From NCBI GenBank assembly GCA_002007465.1, contig LNAC01000776.1:312855-376854 (forward strand): 64,000 nt of DNA, written 5' to 3'. Under the pieces are notes generated by a model. The model searched no databases. It saw nothing but the letters and a program-made list of their open reading frames with translations, and was not told the origin of the DNA. The stretch's first letter is position 1, and the number at the start of each line of letters is the position of its first letter. A program made the position numbers and the translations under genes. This document shows positions 53,454 through 64,000 of the stretch, in pieces. Origin of the DNA: Ailurus styani. Taxonomy: Eukaryota > Chordata > Mammalia > Carnivora > Ailuridae.

Positions 53454-53654
53454 GGGCACCTGGGTGGCTCAGTGGGTTAAGCCTCTGCCTTCGGCTCGGG
53501 TGATGATCTCAGGGTCCTGGGATCGAGCCCCCCAATGGGCTCTCTGCTCAGCGGGGAACCTGCTTCCCCATCTATCTCTGCTTGCCTCTCCGCCTGCTTG
53601 TGATCTCTCTCTTTTTCTCTGTCAAATAAATAAATAAAATCTTAAAAAAAAATA
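53454..53654 (+). repeat. CAN-SINE, young mustelid-type
   Basis: Full-length copy with the head 'gggcacctgggtggctcagt', 'gcctctgccttcggctcggg' and a standard tail. A perfect 15-bp duplication aaaatattacaaaac lies at 53439-53453 and 53655-53669. Confidence 0.93.
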
Positions 53655-53693
53655 AAAATATTACAAAACTACAGAAATATATACAGTTGACCC

Positions 53694-54010
53694 TTGAAGA
53701 ACATGGGATCAGGGGTACCAAACCCCTGTATAGTCGAAAGTCTGCATATAACGTTTGACTCCCCAAAAGCTTAACTACTCAAAGCCTCCTGTTGGCCGAA
53801 AGCCTTACTGATGCCATAAACAGTCAGTTAACACATTTTTTATATTAAATATATTCTATACTATGTTTATATAATAAAGTAAGCTAGAGAAAAGGAAATG
53901 TTAAGACATTCATAAGGAAGAGAAAATACATTTATAGCACCGCACTGTATCAAAAAAAAACCATGTGTAAGTGGACCTACTCAGTTAAAACCTGAACAGG
54001 GGTCAACTGC
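53694..54010. mobile_element. Tigger2/MER8-like DNA transposon relic
   Basis: The ends CAGTTGACCCTTGAAGAAC and (complement) CAGTTGACCCCTGTTCAGG are terminal inverted repeats beside TA. The internal 'tttgactccccaaaagctta', 'gccttactgatgccataaac' and 'aataaagtaagctagagaaa' match the non-autonomous family. No transposase remains. Confidence 0.8.
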
Positions 54011-54019
54011 ACTATATAA

Positions 54020-54485
54020 ATTGAAATCATCCCATAATTTGCATTTGCCCACCATTAGGTGACAATTCCATTAGTATTTGTCTCTGGGCATAAACTGACA
54101 GATAAATAATTATAAACAACAAAGTCTCATACCATTCTGCAATATGTGTTTTTACCTAACAGCATATCTTGTTCATCTTTCCCTGTTGGTATATACAGCT
54201 CTAACTTATATGAAGCGACATAGTGTTTCATTGTGTGCTGGTACCATCATTCTTTTAACACATCTGCTATTGCTGGACAGTTGGATTTTTTCCAGTATTT
54301 CACTGTTACGATTTATGTTTCAGTGAATGTTCTTTACTTGTATTTGTGTCCTTGTTCAGGTTTTTCCGTAGCATCAGTCCCTAGAAGTGGGACCCTCTGG
54401 ACCAAGGGATATGCACATAGCAACTTTGTATAGATACTACCCAATTGCCCTCTCTGGGATAGTGTAAATCTGTACTTTCATCAAA
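54020..54485 (-). repeat. L1 LINE 3' fragment, antisense (old)
   Basis: 'attctgcaatatgtgttttt', 'tgttcatctttccctgttgg', 'gaagtgggaccctctggacc', 'ctacccaattgccctctctg': the complement of an old L1M 3' region. Confidence 0.6.
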
Positions 54486-55059
54486 AGACGAGGTGCTCTG
54501 AGCTGGGCACTTTGTAGGACCAAAAGTCCTACTTGAATGGGGACTATAAAGCATGCCCAGTGTGGTCCCCATCTGCTCTGATAATTCGAGGGCTTTATGT
54601 GCTCCCAGAGCAGAGAACAGCTCTGATGGCCCAAGAGTTGGAGCCAGACCAGGTAAAATCCCTCCCTCGCTACCTTCTCCAGTAAGCAGCCTGATGGGTT
54701 TCTCGGGAGCTAGCCATCTGAACGGTTTCCAGGGGAGCTGGGTTGCCATCCACCCTGGCTGGGTTGGCACAGGGACCACACTTAGTGACAGGGGCCGGGA
54801 ATTAAGTCATCAGTCTTTACCAGCCAAGATCTGGTGGGAAAAGTAACACAAACCGTCCTGGAAATCCTGCATCTGAAAGCGGCTCAGGGCTTGGCAGGTC
54901 ACAGAACCCTCGCACCTTGCTTGGCGCTAGCGAGACAGGGTTATATAACAGGCGGCTTTTCAGACTCCAAATTCCAAGGTTGCCGGCTAATAAGGGGGCT
55001 GACCTGTTTGTTTATTCATGCCCATCTGACTTTAAAGCAGTGGGTTTTCTCATTTGAAA

Positions 55060-55200
55060 GAGGTATCAAAATCAGCCAGAACAACTGTTGAAAATGCACT
55101 CTTGAGCTCCAGTCCCCTAAGTCCTGAAGCAGTAGGTCTGGGATGGGAACCAGGACACTGCATTTAAAAAAGCCGCCCAGGTGATTCTGAAACAGGTACT
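55060..55200. repeat. hAT-Charlie relic (MER5/MER20-like)
   Basis: 'gaagcagtaggtctgggatg', 'actgcatttaaaaaagccgc', 'ccaggtgattctgaaacagg'. Confidence 0.5.
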
Positions 55201-55218
55201 GTCAGGACCCCACTCTCT

Positions 55219-55419
55219 TTTATTTTTTTTTAAGATTTTATTTATTTACGTGTCAGAGAAAGAGAGAGAGAGAACACAAGCAGGGGGAGCAGCAGGCAGA
55301 GGGAGAAGCAGGCTCCCCACCGAACAAGGAGCCTGACGCGGGACTTGATCCCAGGACCCTGAGATCACGACCCAAGCTGAAGGCAGATGCCCAACCAACC
55401 GAGCCACCCCAGGTGCCCC
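55219..55419 (-). repeat. CAN-SINE (SINEC), antisense
   Basis: T-run, 'aagattttatttatttacgt', 'gaagcaggctccccaccgaa', 'gagccaccccaggtgccccc'. Flanked by cactctcttttatt/cactctattttaaa. Confidence 0.9.
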
Positions 55420-55874
55420 CTCACTCTATTTTAAAGTGAGCCTCGTCCATTCCATTCTGACTTTCGGGGGACAAAGCACAGGCTAGCCAGTACCACACAA
55501 TCCACTTGGGACCCAGCAGTAGGTTCGGTGTAATGAGCAGTGACGAAATACACAAATCTTGTGTTTAGGTTTCTCCTCTCTTTTTCTTTTCTTTCTGTCA
55601 ACAGACTACATCCTTAAATGTTCCCTAACTGGGAACCTCCTAAGTGTTTTCATTTCAGACAACACTCCGGTACTTCTCCTTGCTCTCTCCTTTACCCCCT
55701 TGATCAGACACCATTTCTTTGGGGATTAGGCTGTGTTCTGGTACTTACGAGGTAATCCATACTGATCTGATAACGTGAGGTGTCTGTCTTGGGTCATAGA
55801 ATCAAAATCACAAACTTTCACAGAAGGGAGTCAGAAGATACAAATGTCGAGTTATAAATAAATAAGTCCTCAAT

Positions 55875-56276
55875 GGGATGCCTAAGGTGACTTAGTTGGT
55901 TAATCATCCAACTCTTGATTTCAGCTCAGGTCATTATTGTGAGATCGAGCCCCATATGGGGCTCTTCACTCGGTGCAGAGTCAGCTTGGGATTTCCTCTC
56001 TGCCCTTCCCCCTGTTCTCTCTCTCTCTCTAAAATAAATAATCTTTTTTAAAAATTTAAAAAAATAAGGGGGGGAGTGCCTGGGTGGCTCACTAGATTAG
56101 GCATCTGCCTTTGGCTCAGGTCATGATCACGGAGTCCCAGGACCAAACCCCACATTGGGCTCCCTGCTCAGCATGGAGTCTGCTTCTCCCTCTCTCTCTG
56201 CCCCTCCCCTCCACTCGTGTTCTCTCTCTCTTTCTCTCTCTCTCTCAAATAAATAAATAAAATCTTTTAAAATTTT
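55875..56276 (+). repeat. Two adjacent CAN-SINEs
   Basis: The first (about 55875-56060) is older ('gggatgcctaaggtgactta'). The second (about 56068-56276) is better conserved ('agtgcctgggtggctcacta'). They are separated by an A-rich linker. Confidence 0.85.
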
Positions 56277-56284
56277 TTTAATTT

Positions 56285-56545
56285 AAAAAAAATAGTAAGT
56301 CCAGGTGATGTAATGTACAACATAGTGACTGTTGATAATAATACCGTATTGTATATTTGAAAGTTGCTAAGACAGAAGATTTTAAAAGTTCTCATCACAA
56401 AAACTGGAACTTTATATGCTGATGGATGTTAACTAGACTTACTGTGGTGATCATTTTGCAAGATATACATATACCCAATCATTGTGTTGTACACCTGAAA
56501 CAAATACGAGACTGTCACATATCTCTCAAAAGAAACAACAGGCCA
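56285..56545 (+). repeat. L1 LINE 3' end
   Basis: 'caacatagtgactgttgata', 'gatggatgttaactagactt', 'actgtggtgatcattttgca', 'gttgtacacctgaaacaaat'. Confidence 0.65.
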
Positions 56546-57622
56546 AAAAAAGGCTTTTGAACCATCTTTAAAAAAAAATTCACAGACTCTCAGCAGGGGG
56601 CAGGTTGGAGAATCTCTAGCACACCTTCAGAAGAGGAGCTGAGGTTCAGAGGGGAGAAGTGATTTGTTCCGTCTTCCCAGAGTGGGCAGCAGAGCCGTGC
56701 CTGGGCTCCAGGGCCTTCTCTATCCAGACCAATTACTTTTTCACTACCCTAGTAAACAGAGTTTATAGGAAATGTATAATCCGTGGAATTTCACAAAGGA
56801 AATGAAAGGTTTGAGTAAGCTAAAAGGGGAGTGGCCTCTGTGGTGGGGTACAGGGCAGGGGGAGACCTATGAAACCCCTCCCGCAGGTGTGGAATTGAAA
56901 GGGGTGTCAAACACTCAGTCATCAAGATAAGCAGTAGTTCATCGCAGCATTTTAAGAATCAAAATTCATGCAAAAATCCGTGATTAACAAAACTTAAAAA
57001 TCGTAAATAAAGACAGGATCAGTTTTACTGATATTTCCTTTTTGCCCTAGGCTTCAATTTCCACTGCACGTGGCACTCTTCCAGTGACAGGGGTAGAAAT
57101 TGTAAGCAGATATGTTTGGATTTTAACAGGAAATCAGTGTTGAGCCACTGTTTCCCAAAATGTGTCCTTTTGAGTAGGGTGGAGCCAGGTGGGGAAGGGG
57201 TTCTGTTGTCAAAGTATCTTCTTTATGGTAATTTTTACTGCACTTAAGCCAGTTAAAGATTTTCAGAAGTGCTTCAGAAATAGCCAGACTTACTCGAGTA
57301 CAACATCTTTTTTCGATAGTCCAGAGAGGATACTTTGGAAAAACTTCCTTAACTCCCAACAAGGATATGTGTGCCACTGTCAAGGCAGGGGAGAGAGACT
57401 TGAGGGCTTTGGAGAACTCTGGATTCCCAGCTCCTCCTGGGCTGGCAGCTGCTTATTCCATCTGTGTGGAAGGCTGAGGCTAGCCAAGCCCAGGCTGCCT
57501 CAGGAAGCCTGGTGAAGGGCACAGATCGAGAGCCGGAAGGGAAGTTTGCATGGCCAGGTTCGGTGTTTTTATGCTTTCTAAGAACTCAGTCCTGGCTTTG
57601 CTCTTGTCAGAAGCAGAAAAAT

Positions 57623-57870
57623 GGGGGCACCTGGGTGGCTCAGTCCTTTAAGCATTTGCCTTCAGCTCAGGTCATGATCTCAGGGTTGTGGGATCAAGCC
57701 CCACTTCGGGCTCCTTGATCAGTGGGGTGTCTGCTTCTCCCTCTGCCCCTTCCCCTGGCTCATGCTCTCTCACGCACAAGCACACTCTTGCTCTCCTCTC
57801 TCCCTCTCCCAAATAAATAAATAAATTCCTAAAAAAAATAAAAAAATAGAAAAAAAAAAAACAAGACGAA
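57623..57870 (+). repeat. CAN-SINE (SINEC)
   Basis: The head is 'gggggcacctgggtggctca', with the body 'cttcagctcaggtcatgatc', an (AAAT)n tail and then a long A-rich run. 'agaagcag' recurs at both flanks. Confidence 0.88.
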
Positions 57871-58124
57871 GAAGAAGCAGGGAAATGGGTTGATGGCAGC
57901 TTCATTTATGTTGATGAGTGAAGAAGGAAACAGGGCAGAGCAAGGCTGTACTTTCTCTCCCTCTTTCTCTGAGTTCTTTGGTCCCCTGACCAGAGATCTG
58001 GGGGCTCTACATGCTCAGGAACAGCCCTCTGGTTGGTCTGCAATCAACACCTCCCTATGAGAAACAAGGGAAACCAAGCTTTCTTTCCTCCAAATTCATG
58101 ATACGGGAAAATACCCTGACCTTT

Positions 58125-58260
58125 GCTGTTTCACATGTGGTCTGTGGACCAACAACATCGGCATCTCCTGGGGGCTTGTTAGAAATTCAGAATCTTGGCC
58201 CCAGCCCCAGACGCAGGGGACCCAAATCATCATTTTAAGGAGACACCTGGGGGACGTGCA
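58125..58260. repeat. MER20-like hAT relic
   Basis: 'acatgtggtctgtggaccaa', 'cttgttagaaattcagaatc', 'ttggccccagccccagacgc', 'aggagacacctgg'. Confidence 0.55.
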
Positions 58261-58853
58261 TGCCTGCTCAAGTTGGAGAAGAAGCTGCCTTTGGAAGTCT
58301 GGAAAACTAATTCAGTCCCTGCCTTTGTCACTGATTCCCATCATCATCCATGACCTTGGGCAAATTGCTCGTCTTTTTGTTTTTCTTTTCAGTTCTTCAC
58401 CTGCAGTTACCACACTGCCCCTCCAGACATGGTGGGAGGCACCAATGAAGAGTATCTTAAGTGTAAATTAATAATAGAAGTAATAATTATTACTCTAAAA
58501 CTTAATTCTTATCCAAGGACTATATTTTGTAGCTTAAATTTGTAAGATCTTGATGAAATCCCAAAACCATGTCTCTTTCTCTATGTATCATTTTGCATAC
58601 ATTCATTAATTCGTCCATTTTCCCATTCTATCCCCACTTTTTCCGTTCTTCGTGCCATCCACCCATCCCTTTGAAAGCTACTCCATCTACCTTGCCTTCA
58701 TTGTAGCTTTTCACCAGTGGTCAGTTCAGTCATTGGCACTGTCATACATGATGTCATGAACTTTTATGCCAAGAATAGCATTCTGTCAATTCCCAGCTGT
58801 ATGGAACTAGGATCTTGAGAAATAAGGATCCCAAGCTTAAAAGAGGGTGTTGT

Positions 58854-59059
58854 GGGGCGCCTGGGTAGCTCAGTGGGTTAAAGCCTCTGCCTTCGACTCA
58901 GGTCATGATCTCAGGGTCCTGGGATCGAGGCCCACATCGGGCCCTCTGCTCAGCGGGGAGCCTGCTTCCCCCTCTCCCTCTGCCTGCCTCTCTGCCTACT
59001 TGTGATCTCTCTCTCTCTCTGCAAGCAAATAAAAAAAATCTTAAATAAATAAATAAAAC
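58854..59059 (+). repeat. CAN-SINE, young mustelid-type
   Basis: 'ggggcgcctgggtagctcag', 'gggttaaagcctctgccttc', 'gactcaggtcatgatctcag', a CT-rich end and an AAATAAAT tail. Flanked by agggtgttgt/agggcgttgt. Confidence 0.92.
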
Positions 59060-59359
59060 AGGGCGTTGTATACTACCCTCAAATCCATAAACTGCTTTCA
59101 TCCAAACTTTACCCTGTTATCAAGCTGGCTGATGAGGATGGGAAATGCACGTGCCTAAGTGGGCGAGAGAGGTTTGTGGACAGGCAGGTAGGATATGTGT
59201 GTAAATCTGCCCAGGGATGGGCACTGAATTATTGCACTCCTGCCCCACTCCCAGGTCAAGAACTAGACCACCACCACGCTGCAGACGCCCCCTCATGCCC
59301 CTACCCACCTCTGCACCCCCCACCTCATCTCCAAAGCAAGCACTGTCCTAACTTCAAAC

Positions 59360-59520
59360 AGTTGCAGATTCGTTCAGGGTGGTTTTTGATGTTATATCCA
59401 TGGGATTGTACTATTTGTGTTCTCTTGTGTCTGGCATCTTTCACTTTATGACCTTCATCCGTGCTGTTGCGTGTAGCAGTAATTCATATTTATGCAATAG
59501 GAAGATATCCATTAATGAAA
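59360..59520 (-). repeat. L1 LINE fragment, antisense
   Basis: 'ccatgggattgtactatttg', 'ttgtgtctggcatctttcac', 'catccgtgctgttgcgtgta'. Confidence 0.55.
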
Positions 59521-59859
59521 AGGACTTTGTGAATTGTGGCCACTGGTTCAAAGCTCCAATGTGTGGATGCTTCTTTCCTTCTCTCTCTGCCTCCTGTCTG
59601 TCAGATCTCTGACTAACAGCCTTGTGGCCATAGTCCTTGTACTCTTTCTTCTCACCCAAATAAAAGGGCAGGAAGTAGAAGTTCTGAAGTGGCTACTGTG
59701 TGACCTTGGCCACATTATTCCCGCTCTCTCTTACCCACTTGAAAAACTTGCATCTCAATGCCGAGCACTTTCATCTCTGACAACAGGCAGAAAACTACTT
59801 GCAGAGTGACAAAGACGGAGAGGAGAGACAATGAGAACATTCCGTTTGATGTCCCTGCA

Positions 59860-60030
59860 CCAGCACTGTCCTAAGTTCCATGTATTCATCACTTAATTTT
59901 CACTGTCAGCAGAAATGAGGTGGAGCCTACTCTTCTTCCCATTTTACAGAGGAGGCAGCTGAGGCACCACGCAGGCCAGGGCCTTGCCTGTGGAGGCATA
60001 GCTCTGGGAGACCAAGCCGGAAGGTGAACG
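59860..60030 (-). repeat. MIR SINE, antisense
   Basis: 'ccatgtattcatcacttaat', 'ttcttcccattttacagagg', 'aggcagctgaggcaccacgc'. Confidence 0.65.
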
Positions 60031-60072
60031 TTAAAGCCAGCGCACTTCTCTCCTCCCCTGTGCTGCTTCTCC

Positions 60073-60085
60073 GGGGGGGGGGGGG
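60073..60085 (+). repeat. G homopolymer run
   Basis: Thirteen consecutive G residues; a likely sequencing-length ambiguity. Confidence 0.8.
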
Positions 60086-61889
60086 CTATTTGAATCCTGT
60101 GGACAAGCACAGGAGGGATACTTTCATACCCAAAGGAGCCTGGAAGAACCTCCCCCTGGCTGCCTTTTGCCTCCCTGTCCTCACCCCTGTGCTCCATGAC
60201 GCTGCCCTCCTGTCCCTTCTGAGAGCACTCGGAACTTTGGTACAGAACGTTCTCCTTGTTCCCTCTGCCTGGAACACTTTCCCCCACTCATTTCTGGCTC
60301 CTTCATATCCTTGAGGTGTTAGGATAATTATCACCCACCACCACAGGTTCCTCGCGCGTGCTCAGTCGAGGTAGAGCCAGTCTTTTATCCTCTAGGATAG
60401 CGTTGCCTTTCCTTCCTCCTGGGATTACTCCCCGGCAGCTGTACCCATATGCTGATTGAGTTGTCCGTCTTCCCCGCACAGTGTAAGATCTTTTTGAGGT
60501 GTCACCAGAAAGGGTCTGCTCCCCAGAGCCTGGCTTCCTCTAGAATCTTTGAAGAGACCAAACGGGTCTCCGAGGCCCTGGCTGCCCGTTCGCGGCCACT
60601 GGAGAGCCATTGAGCTTCTGCCCCGCATCGTCAAGTGTTTCCTAAACAGACTCCAGTGTGGTCTGCTTGTTGACTTGGGTAAATGGATTCTGGAAAGCGG
60701 TATGGGGTCAGTGTGAGCCCAGAGCAAACCCTGGCAAACAGTCTTCACCTGGTTTGAATTTTTTATGCATCCTTTCAATTAGCAATAGACTTTGTGGCCA
60801 TGTAGCCACAATTCCCCCATGGAGCTGGATAGGAGTTAAAATTGACCCCACATGTTTCTAAAAATGTCACTTCCTGGTCTCCCCCCTCACTACCTTTTAC
60901 ACGTCGGTCTTTATTGGGGTAACTTTATGAGGAAGTTAATGAGCAATTCAGCAGATAGAAGGCAAGGGACCTTCCATCTGAATCAGGGTTTTGATCTTGA
61001 CCAGGCTCTCTCTCATAACTGTCATGGGTCTGCAAGAAAAGTGGTTTCAGGCCTCTTGTGACACTTGTCACTTCCCAGCCACTCTGGCTCAAAAGCAAGT
61101 CTCTGGAATGAGTGCTGCTAAAAACCAATGCCTCTGTTGTTGGGGAAACCAGAATTGGTCATGGCCTTCTTTAGAGCCTGCTGGTTGTGAGGCAGCTGTT
61201 CCTTATTTTGGGCCAGTCTCACTGAGTGGTCAGGGACAAGGAAAGGACCTTTCCCTGGAGGGGGATCCTGGCGGGCAGTGGGGTGGTGCGAAAGTAGAAG
61301 CGGGCACCTCTCCCCCCCAGGCCGCCTCAGCCTCCCTCTTGGCAGCAGCTGCCTGAAGAAGATTGTTTCTTGCATCTGCCAGCACTTTTCCTGGAACCCC
61401 AGGAGCAGATGGTGGACACGTGACTGTAAGCACTTATGACCGGCTCGTCCCTCAGGACCCACTAGACAGGCTGTGACCAGAGTTAAGGAAGGAAGAGGGC
61501 TGCGTCAGGGTTCGAGATTTCAAAAGCTTCCGAAGGAGGAGGAGAATAAGGCGGTGAAGGCCTTAACCACAGGGAACTCTTGAAGCCGACTGAGGGAGAG
61601 AGGGACGGCCAGGAGTGCGTATGTTGAGGGGAGTTTGGGGAGAAAACTTTGCGGTTCCCCGATTCGGGAGACATTACCACCCCCAGCCTCATGGAACGCA
61701 TTCATCCTTTTCTAGAAGGAGAGGGTGTCCGGCCTCTCCGGGGGTCAGGCTCACGCGTGCGTTGTGGGAGGAAGCAGGATCTACCCAGCCTTGCGGGAAG
61801 ACCAGGGGCAGAGTCCTGCATAGGCTGTGGTCGGCTGCACCCCCAGGACTGAGTCCGTAGGGGCAGGAGTCCTCAGCTGGAGCCGTTTT

Positions 61890-62070
61890 CCTCTCACAGG
61901 ACCTTCGGCGGTGTCCGGAGTTGCTGTGAGTTGTCACACCTGCAGGGCTGCGCTGCTGGCGTCTAGTGAGACGAGCCCAGGGGTGGCGCTAGCCATCCTA
62001 CGATGCACCCAACAGCCCCCATACAGAAAAAAAATCCTGCCCAAGACGCTAATAGTACCAAAGCTGAGAA
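61890..62070. repeat. hAT-type relic
   Basis: 'gcgctgctggcgtctagtga', 'tacgatgcacccaacagccc', 'taatagtaccaaagctgaga', 'aaccctgaatc'. Same family as 12475-12710. Confidence 0.5.
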
Positions 62071-62674
62071 ACCCTGAATCAGTGTCTGCGGGTGTGGGGT
62101 TTCCTGGAGTTGAAGCCCCTTTAGTTTCAAAGAAGATTGGTCCTGAAACTGTCACAACTCTGGCGCAGTGTTCCTCTCACCCTCAAAGGCATGTGCCTCA
62201 CCAGAGAGGCTCCAGTGCAAAGGCAGGTCGGGATTCCGCAAGTCTGGGTAGGACGCCATGGCCACTGGCCACAGGTCACACTCTTAGTAGCGAGGAATTT
62301 TGAGTGTGTGCATAATTTCTCCCTTAGCCTCTCCCTTCTCCCTCTCTTTCCAGCCCCAGCCCTCCCTGTCCTGCCCTGCTCGAACATTCCGTGCCTTGTC
62401 ACTGAGGAACATGTGGTGGTGGTTAAAGCCCACTGCCCAGATGACAGCTTCTCTCCAGCTGTTGCCAATTTGAAATTCTGAGTGTTGTTGAAATCAATTG
62501 ACTTAGTTGGAAAAAGGATCCCAAGGGACCTGATCAAACTACGCCCCCCCACACACGAATCAGCTTGTCCCTCAAAGACGTTTTTTTGCAGGCTCTGAGA
62601 TACTTAAACTGTGCAGAGCACATGACTTTGGGGTTGCTTTAAGCTTGGTACAGCTTCCCATCACATTCGGGTTC

Positions 62675-62908
62675 TAAACCAGAGGTTGATGATTTCTAGA
62701 AAGGACCAGATAATAAATATTTTAGGCTTCGTAGGCCATACAGTCTCTGTCATGACTGCTCATTCCTGCCATTGTAGTGGGAGAGCAGCTCTAGAGGGTA
62801 TACAAATGAATGGGTATAGTCCTGTTCTAGTAAAACTTTATTGACAAAAACAAGTAGTGATCTGAATTTGGACCATGGGCTCTAGTTTGCAGACCCCTCT
62901 TCCAAACA
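62675..62908. repeat. hAT-Charlie relic
   Basis: 'ccagataataaatattttag', 'gcttcgtaggccatacagtc', 'ccattgtagtgggagagcag', 'taaaactttattgacaaaaa', 'agtttgcagacccctctt': a familiar mammalian MER-type repeat, almost full length. Confidence 0.65.
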
Positions 62909-64000
62909 ATTCCTACTCGTGTCTGCTTCAGGAAAAAAAAAAGTCATAAAGGGAAAACCCTACTGCGAGCAAACTAAATCATCGGTGTGAGTCGTAAATG
63001 TCTGGAGGGCTAAGGTGAGTAGTTCCTCTTTCTTTTACGACACAGAAATGTGAAATGAGAATACACCGTTTAGGCTGGAAGAAACACAACTCGGTCTTTC
63101 TGTGCCAGTTTCTTTGGAGGGAAGGAATAGGACTAGGAAGGGCCATAAATAAGGAACAGAAAGATGCAGCAAGAAGGCTGCGTTACCTTGAAGTCTGCAT
63201 TGTCCTCTCCCTGGGCTTGAGCGCATGCATACCTTCTGCTCTCAGAATAAAGAGAGGGAGGGAACACCACAAAAATTGCCTTTCTTCCATCACACCCAGG
63301 GCATTCTTTGAAGGTATTGATTTTTCTCGCTGTCCCCGGCTTCTCTGAGACCTTCCATTGGCAGTGCGGGTTTATTGCTCATTCTGACATGCTGGTGTTG
63401 CTTACAGCAGCCCCGCTGTAGCTTCGTGCTGACAGTTTAACCACAGAGGAATTCCACATGGCCCTCTCCTTGTGGGGGCAAGGCCTGCAGTGTTGATGGA
63501 AACCTGCACCCCTGGGTGTTTGTGCCTCTCCGGGCCACACCGATCCTGGGATAAGGATAAATGCAGGCCGCTAGCTTCACAGACCCCATAGAACACTAGT
63601 CACAAATCCTGCGTTATTTGGGGAGGGAAAGACCCTCTCTGTCTATTAAGAAAACAGAGTTCCCCTGGAGAGGGAATGACTTCGCATCCATGGCTCATGC
63701 AGTCCGATGGGATTCTGCAGCCAGGTTCTCCAGAACGTGGTGGGGCACTGTGATCATGCCAGTGTCACGTGTAGGGTCAGACTCTACGGGCTCCCAGGGA
63801 ACGGAGTGGGCGGTCTCCACCTCCCCCACTGCACCTCGCTTGCAGGCTTGCATGTGCACACATCCTGGCTTGGGCAGCAAGGAAAGGAGAGTGTGTCTGT
63901 TGCAGCAGGAGGCAGTGACGTAGGAGAGCCCCATTCGTTTGGACTCTGTCAGTAGGCAGTGATTTGACAGTCTCAGGCTGCACACAGACAAATGGAATAA

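Noticed and set aside
61827..62303. 158-residue open frame
   Set aside because: It crosses a hAT-type repeat and shows no protein family features.

Overview
This is vertebrate nuclear DNA. It is intron-dominated, full of interspersed repeats, and has short exons bounded by AG/GT splice sites. Many copies of a tRNA-derived SINE, with a head reading GGCGCCTGGGTGGCTCAG, a CT-rich body and an AATAAATAAAATCTTA tail, are the CAN-SINE (SINEC) family of carnivores. The freshest copies carry a 'gggttaaagcctctgcctt' head variant typical of weasel-family SINEs, so a mustelid (mink, ferret, otter, badger type) is the best guess. That last step is inference from memory of the subfamilies.

One gene is recognisable: PRICKLE2, on the + strand, a core planar-cell-polarity protein with a PET domain followed by three LIM zinc-binding domains. 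Five consecutive coding exons lie at 19664-19777, 22651-22788, 26452-26655, 29661-29847 and 34872-35747. They join in frame and encode 506 complete residues: most of the PET domain, all of LIM1-3 and the first part of the disordered tail. The exon with the start codon (about 48 residues) and the last exon (about 290 C-terminal residues, the CIIS prenylation-type end and the 3' UTR) were not found. The window is therefore the middle of a very large gene, with more than 19.6 kb of one intron upstream and more than 28.2 kb of another downstream.

Layout: 1-19663 is upstream intron with old L1 pieces, a Tigger DNA transposon, MIR/L2, MER20 and SINEs. 19664-35747 is the exon cluster with introns of 2.9, 3.7, 3.0 and 5.0 kb. 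35748-64000 is downstream intron with many SINEs, (CA)n/(TG)n tracts, MIR/L2/L1 fragments, hAT and Tigger2/MER8 relics and a few GC-rich or conserved-looking stretches. No tRNA, rRNA, CRISPR, operon or second protein-coding gene is supported on either strand.

The most interesting signals are regulatory or structural. There is a perfect RFX X-box-like inverted repeat in the LIM2-LIM3 intron, a weak +3C splice donor after the LIM1 exon with a stronger decoy 17 nt downstream, and a CpG-dense LIM1 exon. A Tigger element still encodes a piece of transposase helix-turn-helix. Three single-N joins at low-complexity sequence look like assembly seams. I see no sign of a novel multi-gene system.
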